Source: an uncultured Eubacteriales bacterium (GTDB lineage Bacteria > Bacillota > Clostridia > Oscillospirales > Oscillospiraceae). Taken from it: a stretch of DNA of 37,800 nt. Within the stretch, counting starts at the first letter, position 1. Each line of letters starts with the position of its first letter. The stretch is taken from NCBI GenBank assembly GCA_900316205.1, contig ONBX01000019.1, positions 1-37,800 on the forward strand. Reading direction: 5' to 3'. The position numbers and the translations under genes are program-made. Shown here in pieces: positions 22,545 to 30,876 of this stretch. The notes under the pieces were generated by a model. That model had not been told where the DNA came from. It was given only the letters and a program-made list of their open reading frames with translations, and did not search any database.

Positions 22545-24233
22545 TTATTCACTTGGCAGCAGCAGGCTCTGCTCTGCCGTTCCGGCCTTGGACTGGCTGG
22601 CTTTCACGGTGACTCGGTCTCCCGGTTTCGCCCGGATGAGCCAGCAAACGCTTTTGCGCGCTTTGGCCCTGGACATGGTGCCGGGGTTTCCGTGGAAGGA
22701 AAGCCTGGTGGCGGAGTAGCCCTCCAGATCTCCCAGCTCCTCCTCGGCCTTGCCGCTGAGAAGCGCGGCGCCGTCGATGCGGACCTTCACCGGATCGTTC
22801 AGCTTGAGGGAGCGGGCCAGCTCCGTGAGATTCGTGGGAAGATAGCCCAGGTTTCCCACCGTGGCCCTGATCTCATAAATCCCGCCGCCCAGCGCCTTGG
22901 CCGAGAGAGCATCCACCGTCAGCCGCGGCATGGCCTGCAGGAAACGCAGGTGGAAGCGGCTGGCCTTTTGGCACTCCGCCTCCAGGAAGGCCTCCGGCGG
23001 GTTCTGGAGGGTGAATTTGCTCTGGAGTCCGCCGATCTCCACGGGACCCAACTGGGGATGCTCCCAGGGAATCCAGTCCAGATTGTACTGCGGCGCGTTT
23101 TCCCGCACCCAGGCCCGGCAGGCCTCGAAGCGCTGCAGCTGTTGAGCCGTGCTCTCCGGCTCCTTGCTGCCCCAGGGGAAGGGAACGCCGGCCTTGCCCG
23201 GCAGGTCCCAGTACTCCACCGTGTAGGCGGGGATGCCCCGGCACTGGTAGCACCAGTCGTCAAAGGCGCCGGAATCGTAGTTTTCCTGGTCGGAAAGGAA
23301 AGAGTCAAAGATGTTGAGGGGGACATAGCCCAATTCCTCCTGCCCCATTGCCGCAATCTCCCGCAGGACCTTCAGGTCCTGGGGCGCGGCCTTGGCGCTG
23401 GGCATGGTGCCGGGGGGATAGAGCAGCAGGCCGCCGCTGGTGTGGCCGATGGAGGCGCCGCCAATGTTGGGATGGGCGATCACAAAGTCCGCCAGGGCCT
23501 TGCACTCGGGATTCGAGAGGGGATAGTCCCCCGCACCGGGCTGCCGGGGAGCGGGGTACCAGCCGAAGGGGAAGTTGCGGTTGAAGTCCAGGCTCCAGTC
23601 CGGCTTTTTGGGCTGGAGATTGTCCTCGTCCGTGTCGTCATCTTCCCACAGACCCTCGGCATAGAGATCAAAGAAGTCTCCCTCCGTGTCGGAGGGGCTT
23701 CTGAGACAGAGACGGGAGGGATCGTCCGGGTCCTTCTTCCAGGCTCCGTAGGGACTGGGGACGCGCATGCTGCGGATGACGCCGTCTCCGTCCAGGTCTG
23801 TGGGGAAGAGGCCGCCGGCTTTGGGATGGTCCGCCCGGTCCGCCGAGCGCAGATGGGCGGGGGAGTGGAGATAGACTTCCGCCCCGTCGGGACTGACCCG
23901 GGGGATCACATAGACCGTGAAGCGGTCCAGAAGGCGGCGGATCTGCTCATCCCCGGCATAGCCGGTGAGCAGGGTGTCGATGAAATGCAGGGCCACCATG
24001 CTGGCGGTGACTTCTCCGGCGTGGATGTTGCCGTCCAGGTACCAGCCGGGTTTGGAGAGCGCATCGCCGGCGTCTTTGTTGGTGAGGGTCATCACAAACT
24101 GCTCCCGGCCCTTTTCGGTGACGCAGTTGGACTCCAGCGTGCAGAGCCCGGGGTATTGCCGGGCGAAGCCCTCCAGGGCCGCCTTCAGCTCATCATAGTC
24201 ATAATAATGACCGTAGGAAAGCGAAGTCTTCAC
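22545..24233 (-). CDS. M14 family zinc carboxypeptidase
   Basis: A 562-residue metallopeptidase expected to remove C-terminal residues or cleave peptidoglycan-type peptides. The zinc motif HAGE (His71, Glu74) follows 'YLDGNI', the third ligand His lies in 'IGHTSGG', and the catalytic Glu in 'YTVEYWDLPG'. An arginine-rich substrate region ('LDFNRNFPFG') lies between. The last 170 residues look like an added beta-rich domain. No signal peptide is seen, so it is probably cytoplasmic. I chose the GTG at 24233 because AAAGGAGG lies 7 bases upstream; a longer reading frame would overlap the ABC ATPase gene. It is last in a T-box-controlled transport operon, which points to use of imported peptides or release of the limiting amino acid. 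Confidence 0.85.
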   Translation of the reverse strand: MKTSLSYGHYYDYDELKAALEGFARQYPGLCTLESNCVTEKGREQFVMTLTNKDAGDALSKPGWYLDGNIHAGEVTASMVALHFIDTLLTGYAGDEQIRRLLDRFTVYVIPRVSPDGAEVYLHSPAHLRSADRADHPKAGGLFPTDLDGDGVIRSMRVPSPYGAWKKDPDDPSRLCLRSPSDTEGDFFDLYAEGLWEDDDTDEDNLQPKKPDWSLDFNRNFPFGWYPAPRQPGAGDYPLSNPECKALADFVIAHPNIGGASIGHTSGGLLLYPPGTMPSAKAAPQDLKVLREIAAMGQEELGYVPLNIFDSFLSDQENYDSGAFDDWCYQCRGIPAYTVEYWDLPGKAGVPFPWGSKEPESTAQQLQRFEACRAWVRENAPQYNLDWIPWEHPQLGPVEIGGLQSKFTLQNPPEAFLEAECQKASRFHLRFLQAMPRLTVDALSAKALGGGIYEIRATVGNLGYLPTNLTELARSLKLNDPVKVRIDGAALLSGKAEEELGDLEGYSATRLSFHGNPGTMSRAKARKSVCWLIRAKPGDRVTVKASQSKAGTAEQSLLLPSE

Positions 24234-24246
24234 AGCGAGACCTCCT

Positions 24247-24987
24247 TTACAGGACCTGTGACAGGAACTGCTGGGTTCTGGGGTTTTGGGGATGGTCGAA
24301 GAGCTCCTCCGCTGTGCCGGATTCGCAGACCACGCCGCCGTCGATGAAGAGGACCCGGTCGCTGATCTTCCGGGCAAAACCCATCTCGTGGGTCACGATG
24401 ACGCAGGTCATGCCGCTCTCCGCCAGCTTCTGGATCACCTCCAGCACGCCTTTGACCATCTCCGGGTCCAGGGCGCTGGTGGGCTCGTCAAAGAGCATCA
24501 CCTCCGGGTGCATGGCCATGGCCCGCACGATGGCGAGACGCTGCTTCTGCCCGCCGGAGAGCCGCCGGGGATATTCCCCGGCCTTGTCGGCCAGACCCAC
24601 CTTCTCCAACAGCTCCATGGCTTCCTTCTCCGCCTGATCCTTGGCCATGCCGTTGACCTTGCAGGGCGCCAGGGTGATGTTCTCCAGCACGGTAAGGTGG
24701 GGAAACACATTGAACTGCTGGAACACCATGCCGATGCGCTTGCGGTACTGGCTCAGGTCCTTGGACTTGGGGTCCATTTCCGCCCCGTCCAGGAAGACCT
24801 TGCCCGCACTGGGCGTCTCCAACAGATTCAGGCAGCGGAGAAAGGTGGACTTGCCGCCGCCGGAGGGGCCGATCACCGAGACCACCTGGCCCCGATAGAT
24901 CTTCTCGTCAATGCCCCGGAGCACCTCCAGAGAACCGAAATTCTTTTTGAGACCCACGGTCTCGATCAAAGGCATCTGTTCAGTCAC
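24247..24987 (-). CDS. Amino-acid ABC transporter ATP-binding protein
   Basis: A 246-residue ATPase of the polar-amino-acid (GlnQ/HisP) family. Walker [10 protein letters not shown] (40-48), Q-loop '[16 protein letters not shown]', signature LSGGQKQR, Walker B '[14 protein letters not shown]' and the switch His in 'VTHEMGF' are all intact. The start is GTG with GGAGG 10 bases upstream, and it overlaps the permease end by 8 bases, so the pair is coupled. It powers uptake with the permease and the binding protein encoded upstream. Confidence 0.95.
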   Translation of the reverse strand: MTEQMPLIETVGLKKNFGSLEVLRGIDEKIYRGQVVSVIGPSGGGKSTFLRCLNLLETPSAGKVFLDGAEMDPKSKDLSQYRKRIGMVFQQFNVFPHLTVLENITLAPCKVNGMAKDQAEKEAMELLEKVGLADKAGEYPRRLSGGQKQRLAIVRAMAMHPEVMLFDEPTSALDPEMVKGVLEVIQKLAESGMTCVIVTHEMGFARKISDRVLFIDGGVVCESGTAEELFDHPQNPRTQQFLSQVL

Positions 24988-25645
24988 TGACCTTCAGCCT
25001 CCTCTCCATGAGCCGCACCAGGAAGGACAGGGCCATGGTGCAGATGAGATAAATGCCCGCGATGATAAAGAGCGGCTGCCAGCTGAGGAATTTGTTGGCA
25101 AGGATCGTCCGGGTGTACATGAGCTCATAGAGCATGAAGGACCCGGCCAGGGAAGTCTCCTTGATCATGGCGATGTATTCGTTTGCCAGAGCGGGGAGGA
25201 TGTTTTTCACCGCCTGGGGCAGGATGATCCGGGTCATACACTGGGCGGAGGAGAGCCCCAGACTGAGGGCCGCCTCCTTCTGTCCCTTGTCCACGGACTG
25301 GATACCGCCCCGGACGATCTCGGACACATAGGCGCTGGAGTTCAGGATCAGGGCCAGGAGCACGTAGATCTCCTTGGAGACCTGGTTGAGGGCGGGGAGC
25401 ACCATGGGCAGGAAAAAGTAGGCAATGTACATCTGCACCAGAAGGGGCGTGCCCCGCAGCACGTTCACATAGATCGCGGCCACGGCGTGGACCGCCTTGT
25501 GGGAGGAGAGGCTCAGCATGGCCACCAGGGCCCCCAGAATGCTGCCCAGGGAAACGGCGATAAAGGCATATTTCAGGGTGCCCAGCAGGCCCTTGAGGAA
25601 GATGGGCCAGTATTCGAATAAGACTTCAAGGATCCCGGGCCCCAT
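24980..25645 (-). CDS. Amino-acid ABC transporter permease
   Basis: A 221-residue inner-membrane permease of the HisM/GlnP family with about five transmembrane helices. The family entry '[20 protein letters not shown]' is near residue 20, the '[12 protein letters not shown]' segment follows, and the EAA coupling loop reads '[22 protein letters not shown]'-like in the second half. I chose the ATG at 25645: homology begins there, and it sits one base after the binding-protein stop (TGAgATG), consistent with coupled translation. A longer frame would begin inside the upstream gene. Confidence 0.93.
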   Translation of the reverse strand: MGPGILEVLFEYWPIFLKGLLGTLKYAFIAVSLGSILGALVAMLSLSSHKAVHAVAAIYVNVLRGTPLLVQMYIAYFFLPMVLPALNQVSKEIYVLLALILNSSAYVSEIVRGGIQSVDKGQKEAALSLGLSSAQCMTRIILPQAVKNILPALANEYIAMIKETSLAGSFMLYELMYTRTILANKFLSWQPLFIIAGIYLICTMALSFLVRLMERRLKVSD

Positions 25646-25646
25646 C

Positions 25647-26627
25647 TCAGGCCGCCTTTCCGTTGGGATCCAGGGAGAGGATCTGGTCTTCCACATACAT
25701 CTGCTGCAGGGAAGAGGCCTGGGCGATGATGTGCTTGCCCACGAAGTCCTCCAGACTCTTGTAGTTCTCGGCCTTGTCTGCGGGCACGATCAGGGTGTGG
25801 AAGGTGATGTCATCATCGCCCACGTAGCCGATGCTGAGCTCATAGCTTTCGGCCCGGTCGGCCTTCCAGCCGTAGCCGGAGAAGGCGGCGTCCGCCTTGC
25901 CGGTGTCCAGCGCAGTGAGGGTGGCAAGGAAGTCCATGGTCTCGATCTGGAGCTGAACGCCCAGACAGTCGGCCACGTACTTGGCCAGCATCATCTCACA
26001 GCCGTAGATCACGCCTTCCTCGGTGATGAACTCATTGGCGGGATAGTCCGGAGAGGTGGCGATGACCAGCGTGCCCTTCTCCAGCACCTGGGCCAGCACG
26101 CCCTGGGCCTGGGAGAGGTCCAGCTCCGGCTTCTTGAGATCGCTGGTATCCAGCAGGTAGAGGTAGGTCCCGTCGATGGGGGCGTCGGAATAGATGGGCA
26201 TGTCGCCCACCAGCTCCCGGGCGGCCTCGTCGTCGGTGCCGGACTGGAGCTTGGCGATGGCCGTCCAGAGGCTGTAGTAGCCCTCCTCCTGGGCGGTCTG
26301 GATGCACTGGTTGATGGCGGCGATGAGATCGGTCTCGCCCTTCTTCACGGCGGAAACGTTCCCTTCAAAGTCGCCGTAGATGCTCAGATCGAAGTTGATG
26401 CCGGACATGGCAAAGAGACCGTCCGACTGGTCCACATAGTTCTTGGCGGAGGTGCCGTCCAGGGCCACGGCGTCACATTTGCCGGAGGCCAGGGCCAGAA
26501 TGGCCTGGTCCAGGCTGGTCACCAGCTCCAGCTGGGTGGCGGCGGACTTTTCCGCGCCGCAGGCGCACAGAAGCAGGGAGGCGCAGAGAATGAGAGCCAT
26601 CAGAGAAATCCATTTTACCTTTTTCAT
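25647..26627 (-). CDS. Amino-acid-binding lipoprotein with permuted half order
   Basis: The 326-residue lipoprotein (signal 1-22, lipobox LCAC, Cys23) is the solute receptor of the adjacent transporter. Its family (SBP_bac_3) normally begins with 'VLEKGTLVIATSPDYP', runs through 'SGKADAA', 'DRAE' and 'AQ.GSLQ', and ends with 'SLDQAILALASGK.DAV' and 'AAINQ...GYY..W'. Here the order is reversed: residues 33-128 match the usual C-terminal part, a linker covers 129-180, and residues 181-316 match the usual N-terminal part, ending at 'SLQQMYVEDQ'. The new ends fall next to each other in the normal fold, as in a circular permutant. I chose the ATG at 26627 with GGAG 9 bases upstream. An alternative is a tandem duplication trimmed at both ends. 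Confidence 0.88.
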   Translation of the reverse strand: MKKVKWISLMALILCASLLLCACGAEKSAATQLELVTSLDQAILALASGKCDAVALDGTSAKNYVDQSDGLFAMSGINFDLSIYGDFEGNVSAVKKGETDLIAAINQCIQTAQEEGYYSLWTAIAKLQSGTDDEAARELVGDMPIYSDAPIDGTYLYLLDTSDLKKPELDLSQAQGVLAQVLEKGTLVIATSPDYPANEFITEEGVIYGCEMMLAKYVADCLGVQLQIETMDFLATLTALDTGKADAAFSGYGWKADRAESYELSIGYVGDDDITFHTLIVPADKAENYKSLEDFVGKHIIAQASSLQQMYVEDQILSLDPNGKAA

Positions 26628-26771
26628 GATCATAAACTCCTTTTCACGATTCGTTGTTGTTTCACAGCTTGCGGTTTTCCGGACGGATCGAACCCGTCGT
26701 CGTCGGATGTCCATGGCGCTCTGCCTCCTCTCTCCTGAAATCGTTTCGGTGGGGAACCGCCGTTTTGCAAG

Positions 26772-27013
26772 AAAAAAGCCGCCTCCGGAGATATCTCCAG
26801 AGACGACTTACAGTCGCGGTACCACACTGGTTGCCGGAAGAAAAGCTTCCGACCTCTCTTGCCCGTAACGCAGGCGCTGCGATCCCTCCTACTGCGATTC
26901 AAAGGGACATCTCCCGGACGCGCTTCCCCGAACCGGTTGCCGCCGCACTTCCACTCTGTTGCGGCTCGCTGCTGGACGCTGTCGGGGTTTTCTTCCGTTC
27001 CACGATTTTTATG
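26772..27013 (-). ncRNA. T-box riboswitch of the amino-acid transporter operon
   Basis: On the minus strand the leader carries the T-box core GTGTGGTACCGCG (26815-26827), AGTAGG and GCGTTACGGGC in the preceding arms, and a terminator hairpin GTCGTCTC...GAGGCGGC followed by TTTTTT (26806-26772). Stem I shows CGGA/TCCG and CCCCGA/TCGGGG helices enclosing an internal loop. The 3' side reads AAG-CGC-G, which makes CGC (Arg) at 26922-26920 the best specifier candidate. TTC (Phe) is possible in a different fold. Uncharged cognate tRNA should prevent termination and raise transporter and peptidase expression. Confidence 0.9.
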
Positions 27014-27019
27014 GGATGA

Positions 27020-27048
27020 ACTTTACCACGGTAAAACAGCATTGTCAA
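27020..27048 (-). promoter_or_regulatory. Promoter of the T-box/transporter operon
   Basis: A perfect TTGACA (27043-27048), a 17-base spacer and TAAAGT (27020-27025). The predicted start near 27013 agrees with the 5' end of T-box stem I. Confidence 0.75.
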
Positions 27049-27267
27049 AGACTTTTTCGTTCCGCCCGCACATTTTGGAAGCCTGCCCAAGAAAACGGGC
27101 CGGACTTTCAGCAAAAATCTGCAAATCTGACAAGGCTTCCCGGGAAAGCGTCGGACAAAAGGCTGAGGCACGAGGACCAAACAGGGAAACGATAGGTGCA
27201 GAGGTCATGATACCGGCCCTGATCCCTTCCTTTCGCATTGTGCGGCGAGGCCGTTTTGCATCAGGCC
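27049..27267. other. Intergenic stretch with nothing recognised
   Basis: Between the T-box promoter and the PdaB-like gene I see no gene, strong hairpin or terminator. The deacetylase transcript would run into this stretch without an obvious stop signal. Confidence 0.5.
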
Positions 27268-28035
27268 TTACCGGCTCCACTGGCGGCCGGCGTTGTCCTG
27301 GTAGGTGTCGCCTTGCAGCAGAAGCTGGGATATGGGCACGATGGTGTAGCCCTCCTGCTGCAAGGCCTCGATGATGCCGGGCAGGGCCTCCGGGGTGTGG
27401 ATGGCGGCGTTGTGGAAGAGCACGATGCTGCCGGAGCGGACGTTTTTCAGCACCCGGTCGGTGATCTCGGCGGCGGAGATGCCCTTCCAGTCCAGACTGT
27501 CCACGTCCCATTGGACCGCGGTCATCCCCATGGACTCCACCGCCTGGATTACGTGGTCGTCATACTCCCCGTAGGGGCAGCGGAAGAGACTGGGACTCAC
27601 CCCGGTGAGAGCCGCGACCTTCTCGTTGCAGGCGGTGATGTCCGAAACGATCTGCTCCGTGGAGAGGGAGGAGAAATGGGCATGGCTGGAAGAGTGGTTC
27701 ATCACCTCGTTGCCCGCCTCCGCCAGGGCCTTCACCGAGTCCGGGTATCGTTCGGCCCAGTCGCCCACTACGAAGAAGGTGGCGTGAACGCCGTAGCGAG
27801 AGAGAATGTCGATGAGGGTTTGGGTGTCCTCATTGCCCCAGGCGGCGTCGAAGGAGAGAGAGATGGTTTTGTCGTCCCGTTCCACGGAGTAGACCGGCAG
27901 ACTCCGCTGAGAGGCGGAGACGCCCACGATGGCCGGACTGCTGACGCTCCAGAAGATCAGCAGTACCGCCAGGATCATGCCCAGCCCCGAGACCAGGCGG
28001 CTGTTTTTGCGGAAGAATGTGCGAATATCGATCAT
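27268..28035 (-). CDS. Polysaccharide deacetylase, PdaB-like
   Basis: A 255-residue NodB-domain protein with one N-terminal membrane anchor (residues 13-35) and the catalytic domain outside the membrane. The metal-site His pair is in 'NHSSSHAH' (His114, His118), with 'RCPYGEYDD', 'WDVDSLDWK' and 'VLFHNA' completing the fold. The first motif reads FDAAWG (Asp63), the FDxxWG form of the sporulation protein PdaB rather than the usual TFDDG, so one metal-binding Asp is missing as in that subgroup. A role in the spore envelope or cortex is likely. I chose the ATG at 28035 with AAGGGGG 7 bases upstream; the longer frame covers the divergent proC start. Single gene. Confidence 0.87.
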   Translation of the reverse strand: MIDIRTFFRKNSRLVSGLGMILAVLLIFWSVSSPAIVGVSASQRSLPVYSVERDDKTISLSFDAAWGNEDTQTLIDILSRYGVHATFFVVGDWAERYPDSVKALAEAGNEVMNHSSSHAHFSSLSTEQIVSDITACNEKVAALTGVSPSLFRCPYGEYDDHVIQAVESMGMTAVQWDVDSLDWKGISAAEITDRVLKNVRSGSIVLFHNAAIHTPEALPGIIEALQQEGYTIVPISQLLLQGDTYQDNAGRQWSR

Positions 28036-28109
28036 GAACAGGCCCCCTTTTGCTTCCAGCCTATGAGGAGCCGGGAGAGAAAATGCCGGGAGAAAGGGCG
28101 GCTTTTTTG

Positions 28110-28138
28110 TTGTAGCCCGACTATTATTATGATATAGT
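28110..28138 (+). promoter_or_regulatory. Possible proC promoter
   Basis: TTGTAG (28110-28115), a 17-base spacer and TATAGT (28133-28138), 28 bases before proC. The -35 is poor, so the call rests mainly on the -10 and position. Confidence 0.5.
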
Positions 28139-28165
28139 AAAGAAAAAATCAAAGGAGGAGATCCT

Positions 28166-28957
28166 ATGGCCATCGTTGGCTTCATCGGCACCGGAAATAT
28201 GGGCGGCGCGCTGGCAAGGGCTGCCGCCAAAAGCGGCCTCGCCTCGGAGCTGCTGCTGGCAAATCGCAGCCCGGAAAAGGCTCTGCGCCTGGCGGAGGAG
28301 CTGGGAGGCAGACAGGTATCCAATCAGGAGGCGGCGGAGCGCTCTGAGGTGCTGTTTCTCGGCGTGAAGCCCCAGATGCTGGACACGCTCCTGGGGCAGA
28401 TCGGAGAGACACTGAAAGCGCGGCAGGAGCGGCAGCTCATCGTGTCCATGATGGCGGGCAAGGATCTTGCCACGCTGCAAAAGCTCCTGGGCGAAGACAA
28501 GCCCATTCTGCGCATCATGCCCAACATCCCCGTGTGTGTGGGCGCGGGGGTCACGCTCTACTGCGGTACGGAGACGGTCACCCAGGCGGACAAGGCCCTT
28601 TTCCGGGACCTGATGGCCTCCTCCGGGCTGGTGGAGGAGCTGGACGAGCACCTGATGGAGGCGGCCTCCGGCGTCACCGGCTGTGGGCCGGCCTTCGCCG
28701 CCATGTTCGTGGAAGCCCTGGCAGATGGAGCCGTGGCCTGCGGTCTGCCCAGAAAACAGGCCATCGCCTATGCCGCCCAGATGCTCTCGGGCTCGGCCCA
28801 GATGCTTCTCGAGAGCGGCGAGCACCCGGGCGTTTTGAAGGACCGGGTCTGCTCCCCGGCGGGCAGCACCATCCAGGGCGTGCGCAAACTGGAGGAGCGC
28901 GCCTTCCGCGCTGCGGTGACGGACGCTGTCATCGCGACTTTTGAAAAGGAATTCTGA
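28166..28957 (+). CDS. proC: Pyrroline-5-carboxylate reductase
   Basis: Reduces pyrroline-5-carboxylate to proline with NAD(P)H, the last step of proline synthesis. The 263-residue protein has the dinucleotide loop GFIGTGNMGGAL (5-16), 'FLGVKPQ', the catalytic-domain stretch 'RIMPNIPVCVGAG' and the C-terminal signature 'VCSPAGSTIQGV' that closes the active site between subunits. Length is normal. Start ATG with AAAGGAGGAG just upstream. No proA or proB is adjacent. An unrecognised gene follows after 34 bases and may be co-transcribed. Confidence 0.95.
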   Translation: MAIVGFIGTGNMGGALARAAAKSGLASELLLANRSPEKALRLAEELGGRQVSNQEAAERSEVLFLGVKPQMLDTLLGQIGETLKARQERQLIVSMMAGKDLATLQKLLGEDKPILRIMPNIPVCVGAGVTLYCGTETVTQADKALFRDLMASSGLVEELDEHLMEAASGVTGCGPAFAAMFVEALADGAVACGLPRKQAIAYAAQMLSGSAQMLLESGEHPGVLKDRVCSPAGSTIQGVRKLEERAFRAAVTDAVIATFEKEF

Positions 28958-28991
28958 TGAACTATTCCTCTGATGATGGGGGGAAAACAAC

Positions 28992-29612
28992 ATGCTGCGT
29001 ATGATCCGTGGCTGCCGGGTGCCCGATCCGGGTGCTTTGGAAGAAGGCTTCGAGCAGAAAGACAGGTCCTTTTACGCAAATCTCCATGCCGAGCATATCG
29101 ACAGGGCCATGCGAGCCTTTCTCCTGCGACAGAAGGAAGAACTGTTTTTCTTCCTGGAACTGCCCACGCCACAAGAGGAGGAAAAGAAACTGCGCGAGGG
29201 ATGGAAAAGGCAGAACCGGGATGGAGAGGCGCCCCTTCACCGGAATGTGTATTACTGGGATGGGATCACGCCAGAGGCTGCACTCTCCCTGTTGGATGCG
29301 TATGGCGAGCTTTTGATCCAGGATGGAATGAGCTCTTTCGGTTTTGGGGTGCGCAGCTTCTCCGCGGAGATCCAGAAGGAGAAGTACAACATGGTGACGC
29401 TTTTCGCCAGAGAGCCGGCGCAGTATCGGGACTTCTTCCCGGGACTGGGGATCCCGGAGCGGGAAAGGCTTACTACCGCCTGGGATACCTTCAGCCCGAC
29501 GGCGCCGGGGGATTGCTTTGCCCTCCAGGTTGAAGGAAGAAACGTTTTTGATCTGGCTGAGGAGCTCAAGCAAAAAGGCCTGTACTTTGCCGAACATCGG
29601 GAAGAAAACTGA
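28992..29612 (+). CDS. Unrecognised 206-residue soluble protein
   Basis: I do not recognise the family. The protein is rich in charged and aromatic residues, has no signal peptide or membrane helix, and contains two notable stretches: 'FLLRQKEELFFFLELPTPQEE' in a helical, acidic first part, and 'LLDAYGELLIQDGMSSFGFG' near residue 110, which looks like a conserved strand-turn. A weak GGGGGG ribosome site lies 8 bases before the ATG. It begins 34 bases after proC, and its codon use resembles its neighbours less strictly (more A/T). The next promoter starts right after its stop. It is a real gene by length and ribosome site, but its function is open. Confidence 0.7.
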   Translation: MLRMIRGCRVPDPGALEEGFEQKDRSFYANLHAEHIDRAMRAFLLRQKEELFFFLELPTPQEEEKKLREGWKRQNRDGEAPLHRNVYYWDGITPEAALSLLDAYGELLIQDGMSSFGFGVRSFSAEIQKEKYNMVTLFAREPAQYRDFFPGLGIPERERLTTAWDTFSPTAPGDCFALQVEGRNVFDLAEELKQKGLYFAEHREEN

Positions 29613-29632
29613 AACAGGGCGGGAAAAGCCAC

Positions 29633-29661
29633 TTGAGCAATCGGATCCTCTGTGATATAAT
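29633..29661 (+). promoter_or_regulatory. Promoter of the YchF-like gene
   Basis: TTGAGC (29633-29638), a 17-base spacer and TATAAT (29656-29661) preceded by TGA (extended -10), about 40 bases before the start codon. Confidence 0.82.
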
Positions 29662-29698
29662 ACCCGGTGGTTTTTGGAAAAAAGGAGATGTTTGATCG

Positions 29699-30772
29699 AT
29701 GAAACTTGGCATCGTGGGACTTCCCAACGTGGGAAAGACGACGCTGTTTAACGCCCTGACCGGCTCCAAGGCGGAGACCGGCAGCTATACCAATGCCGCC
29801 GCCAAGCCCAACATCGGCACCGCCAAGGTGCCCGACGAGCGGCTGGACTGGCTGGCGGAATACTGGCATCCCAAGAAATACAGCCCCGCCACCATCGACT
29901 TTGTGGACGTGCCGGGCGTTGCCTCCGGCGGCAAGGGCAACGAAGTCTTCCAGGCCATCCGCCAGGTGGACGCCCTGGTGGAGGTGGTCCGCTGCTTCAA
30001 CGACGAGGGCGTTTTCCTGGAGAAGGCCGACGCCCTGCGGGACGCGGAGAGCTTTGACCTGGAGCTGATCCTGGCGGATATCGAGATCGTGGAGCGCCGC
30101 CTGGAGCGGGCCAGAAAGAACGCCAAGAGCGGCGACAAGAAGTATAAGCGGGAGTGCGAGATGTGCGAAGCGCTCATAGCCCACCTGGAGGCGGAAAAGC
30201 CTGCCCGGGACTTCGAGTTTACCGATGAGGATAAGGATATCCTGGTGGACGGGGGCCTGCTCTCCGTGAAGCCGGTGATCTATGTGGCAAACCTGGACGA
30301 GACCGGCATGAGCAATTACGCCGGGGACGCCAATTTCCAGGCGCTCAAGGCCTTTGCCGAGGAGCGGGGCGCCGCGGTGCTGCCGGTGGCCGCCAAGTTC
30401 GAGGAGGACATCGCGGAGCTGGACGAAGAGGAAGCCGCCATGTTCATGGAGGACATGGGCCTTACCCAGCGGGGCCTGGATCGGCTGATCCGCACCAGCT
30501 ATGATCTCCTGGGCTACATCTCCTTCCTCACCGCCGGCGAGGACGACGTACACGCCTGGACCATCGTGAATGGCACCAAGGCGCCCCGGGCCGCGGGCAA
30601 GATCCACACGGACATTGAGCGGGGCTTCATCCGGGCCGAGATTGTGGCCTTTGAGGACCTGAAAGCCTGCGGCAGCATGAACGCCGCCCGGGAAAAGGGC
30701 CTCTTCCGGCTGGAGGGCAAGGACTACGTCATGCAGGACGGCGACGTGACAAACTTCAGATTTAATGTATGA
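29699..30772 (+). CDS. ychF: YchF/Obg-family ATPase (DUF933 type)
   Basis: A 357-residue P-loop NTPase of the Obg superfamily; YchF/OLA1 proteins bind ATP rather than GTP, associate with ribosomes and respond to redox stress. The P-loop is GLPNVGKTT (7-15). In place of the GTP-specific NKxD the protein reads NLDE, the ATP-type change. A coiled helical insert follows at about 120-175. The C-terminal DUF933/TGS domain has 'HAWTIVNGTKAPRAAGKIH'. The switch region 'VDVPGVASGGKGNEVF' is shorter than the usual 'VDIAGLV.GAS.GEGLGN', marking a YchF-like side branch, so the symbol is approximate. Single gene with its own promoter. Confidence 0.87.
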   Translation: MKLGIVGLPNVGKTTLFNALTGSKAETGSYTNAAAKPNIGTAKVPDERLDWLAEYWHPKKYSPATIDFVDVPGVASGGKGNEVFQAIRQVDALVEVVRCFNDEGVFLEKADALRDAESFDLELILADIEIVERRLERARKNAKSGDKKYKRECEMCEALIAHLEAEKPARDFEFTDEDKDILVDGGLLSVKPVIYVANLDETGMSNYAGDANFQALKAFAEERGAAVLPVAAKFEEDIAELDEEEAAMFMEDMGLTQRGLDRLIRTSYDLLGYISFLTAGEDDVHAWTIVNGTKAPRAAGKIHTDIERGFIRAEIVAFEDLKACGSMNAAREKGLFRLEGKDYVMQDGDVTNFRFNV

Positions 30773-30838
30773 GAAAACATTGATGCGAGCGGCAAGATCC
30801 TAAAGAAGATCGGATCGACGCTTCCAGCAGCAAAACCC

Positions 30839-30867
30839 TTGACGGAGGCGGAAAACTGTGCTATTCT
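30839..30867 (+). promoter_or_regulatory. Promoter of the Mn2+ riboswitch/P-type ATPase unit
   Basis: TTGACG (30839-30844), a 17-base spacer and TATTCT (30862-30867). An inverted repeat ACGGAGGC (30842-30849) / GCCTCCGT (30868-30875) overlaps the -35 end and the start region and could be an operator. Confidence 0.62.
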
Positions 30868-30876
30868 GCCTCCGTA

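Noticed and set aside
25640-25700. Frameshift or truncation at the end of the binding-protein gene, to explain the missing C-terminal half
   Set aside because: The missing half is present at the N-terminus of the same frame, and the stop codon is one base before the permease start, so the gene end looks natural.
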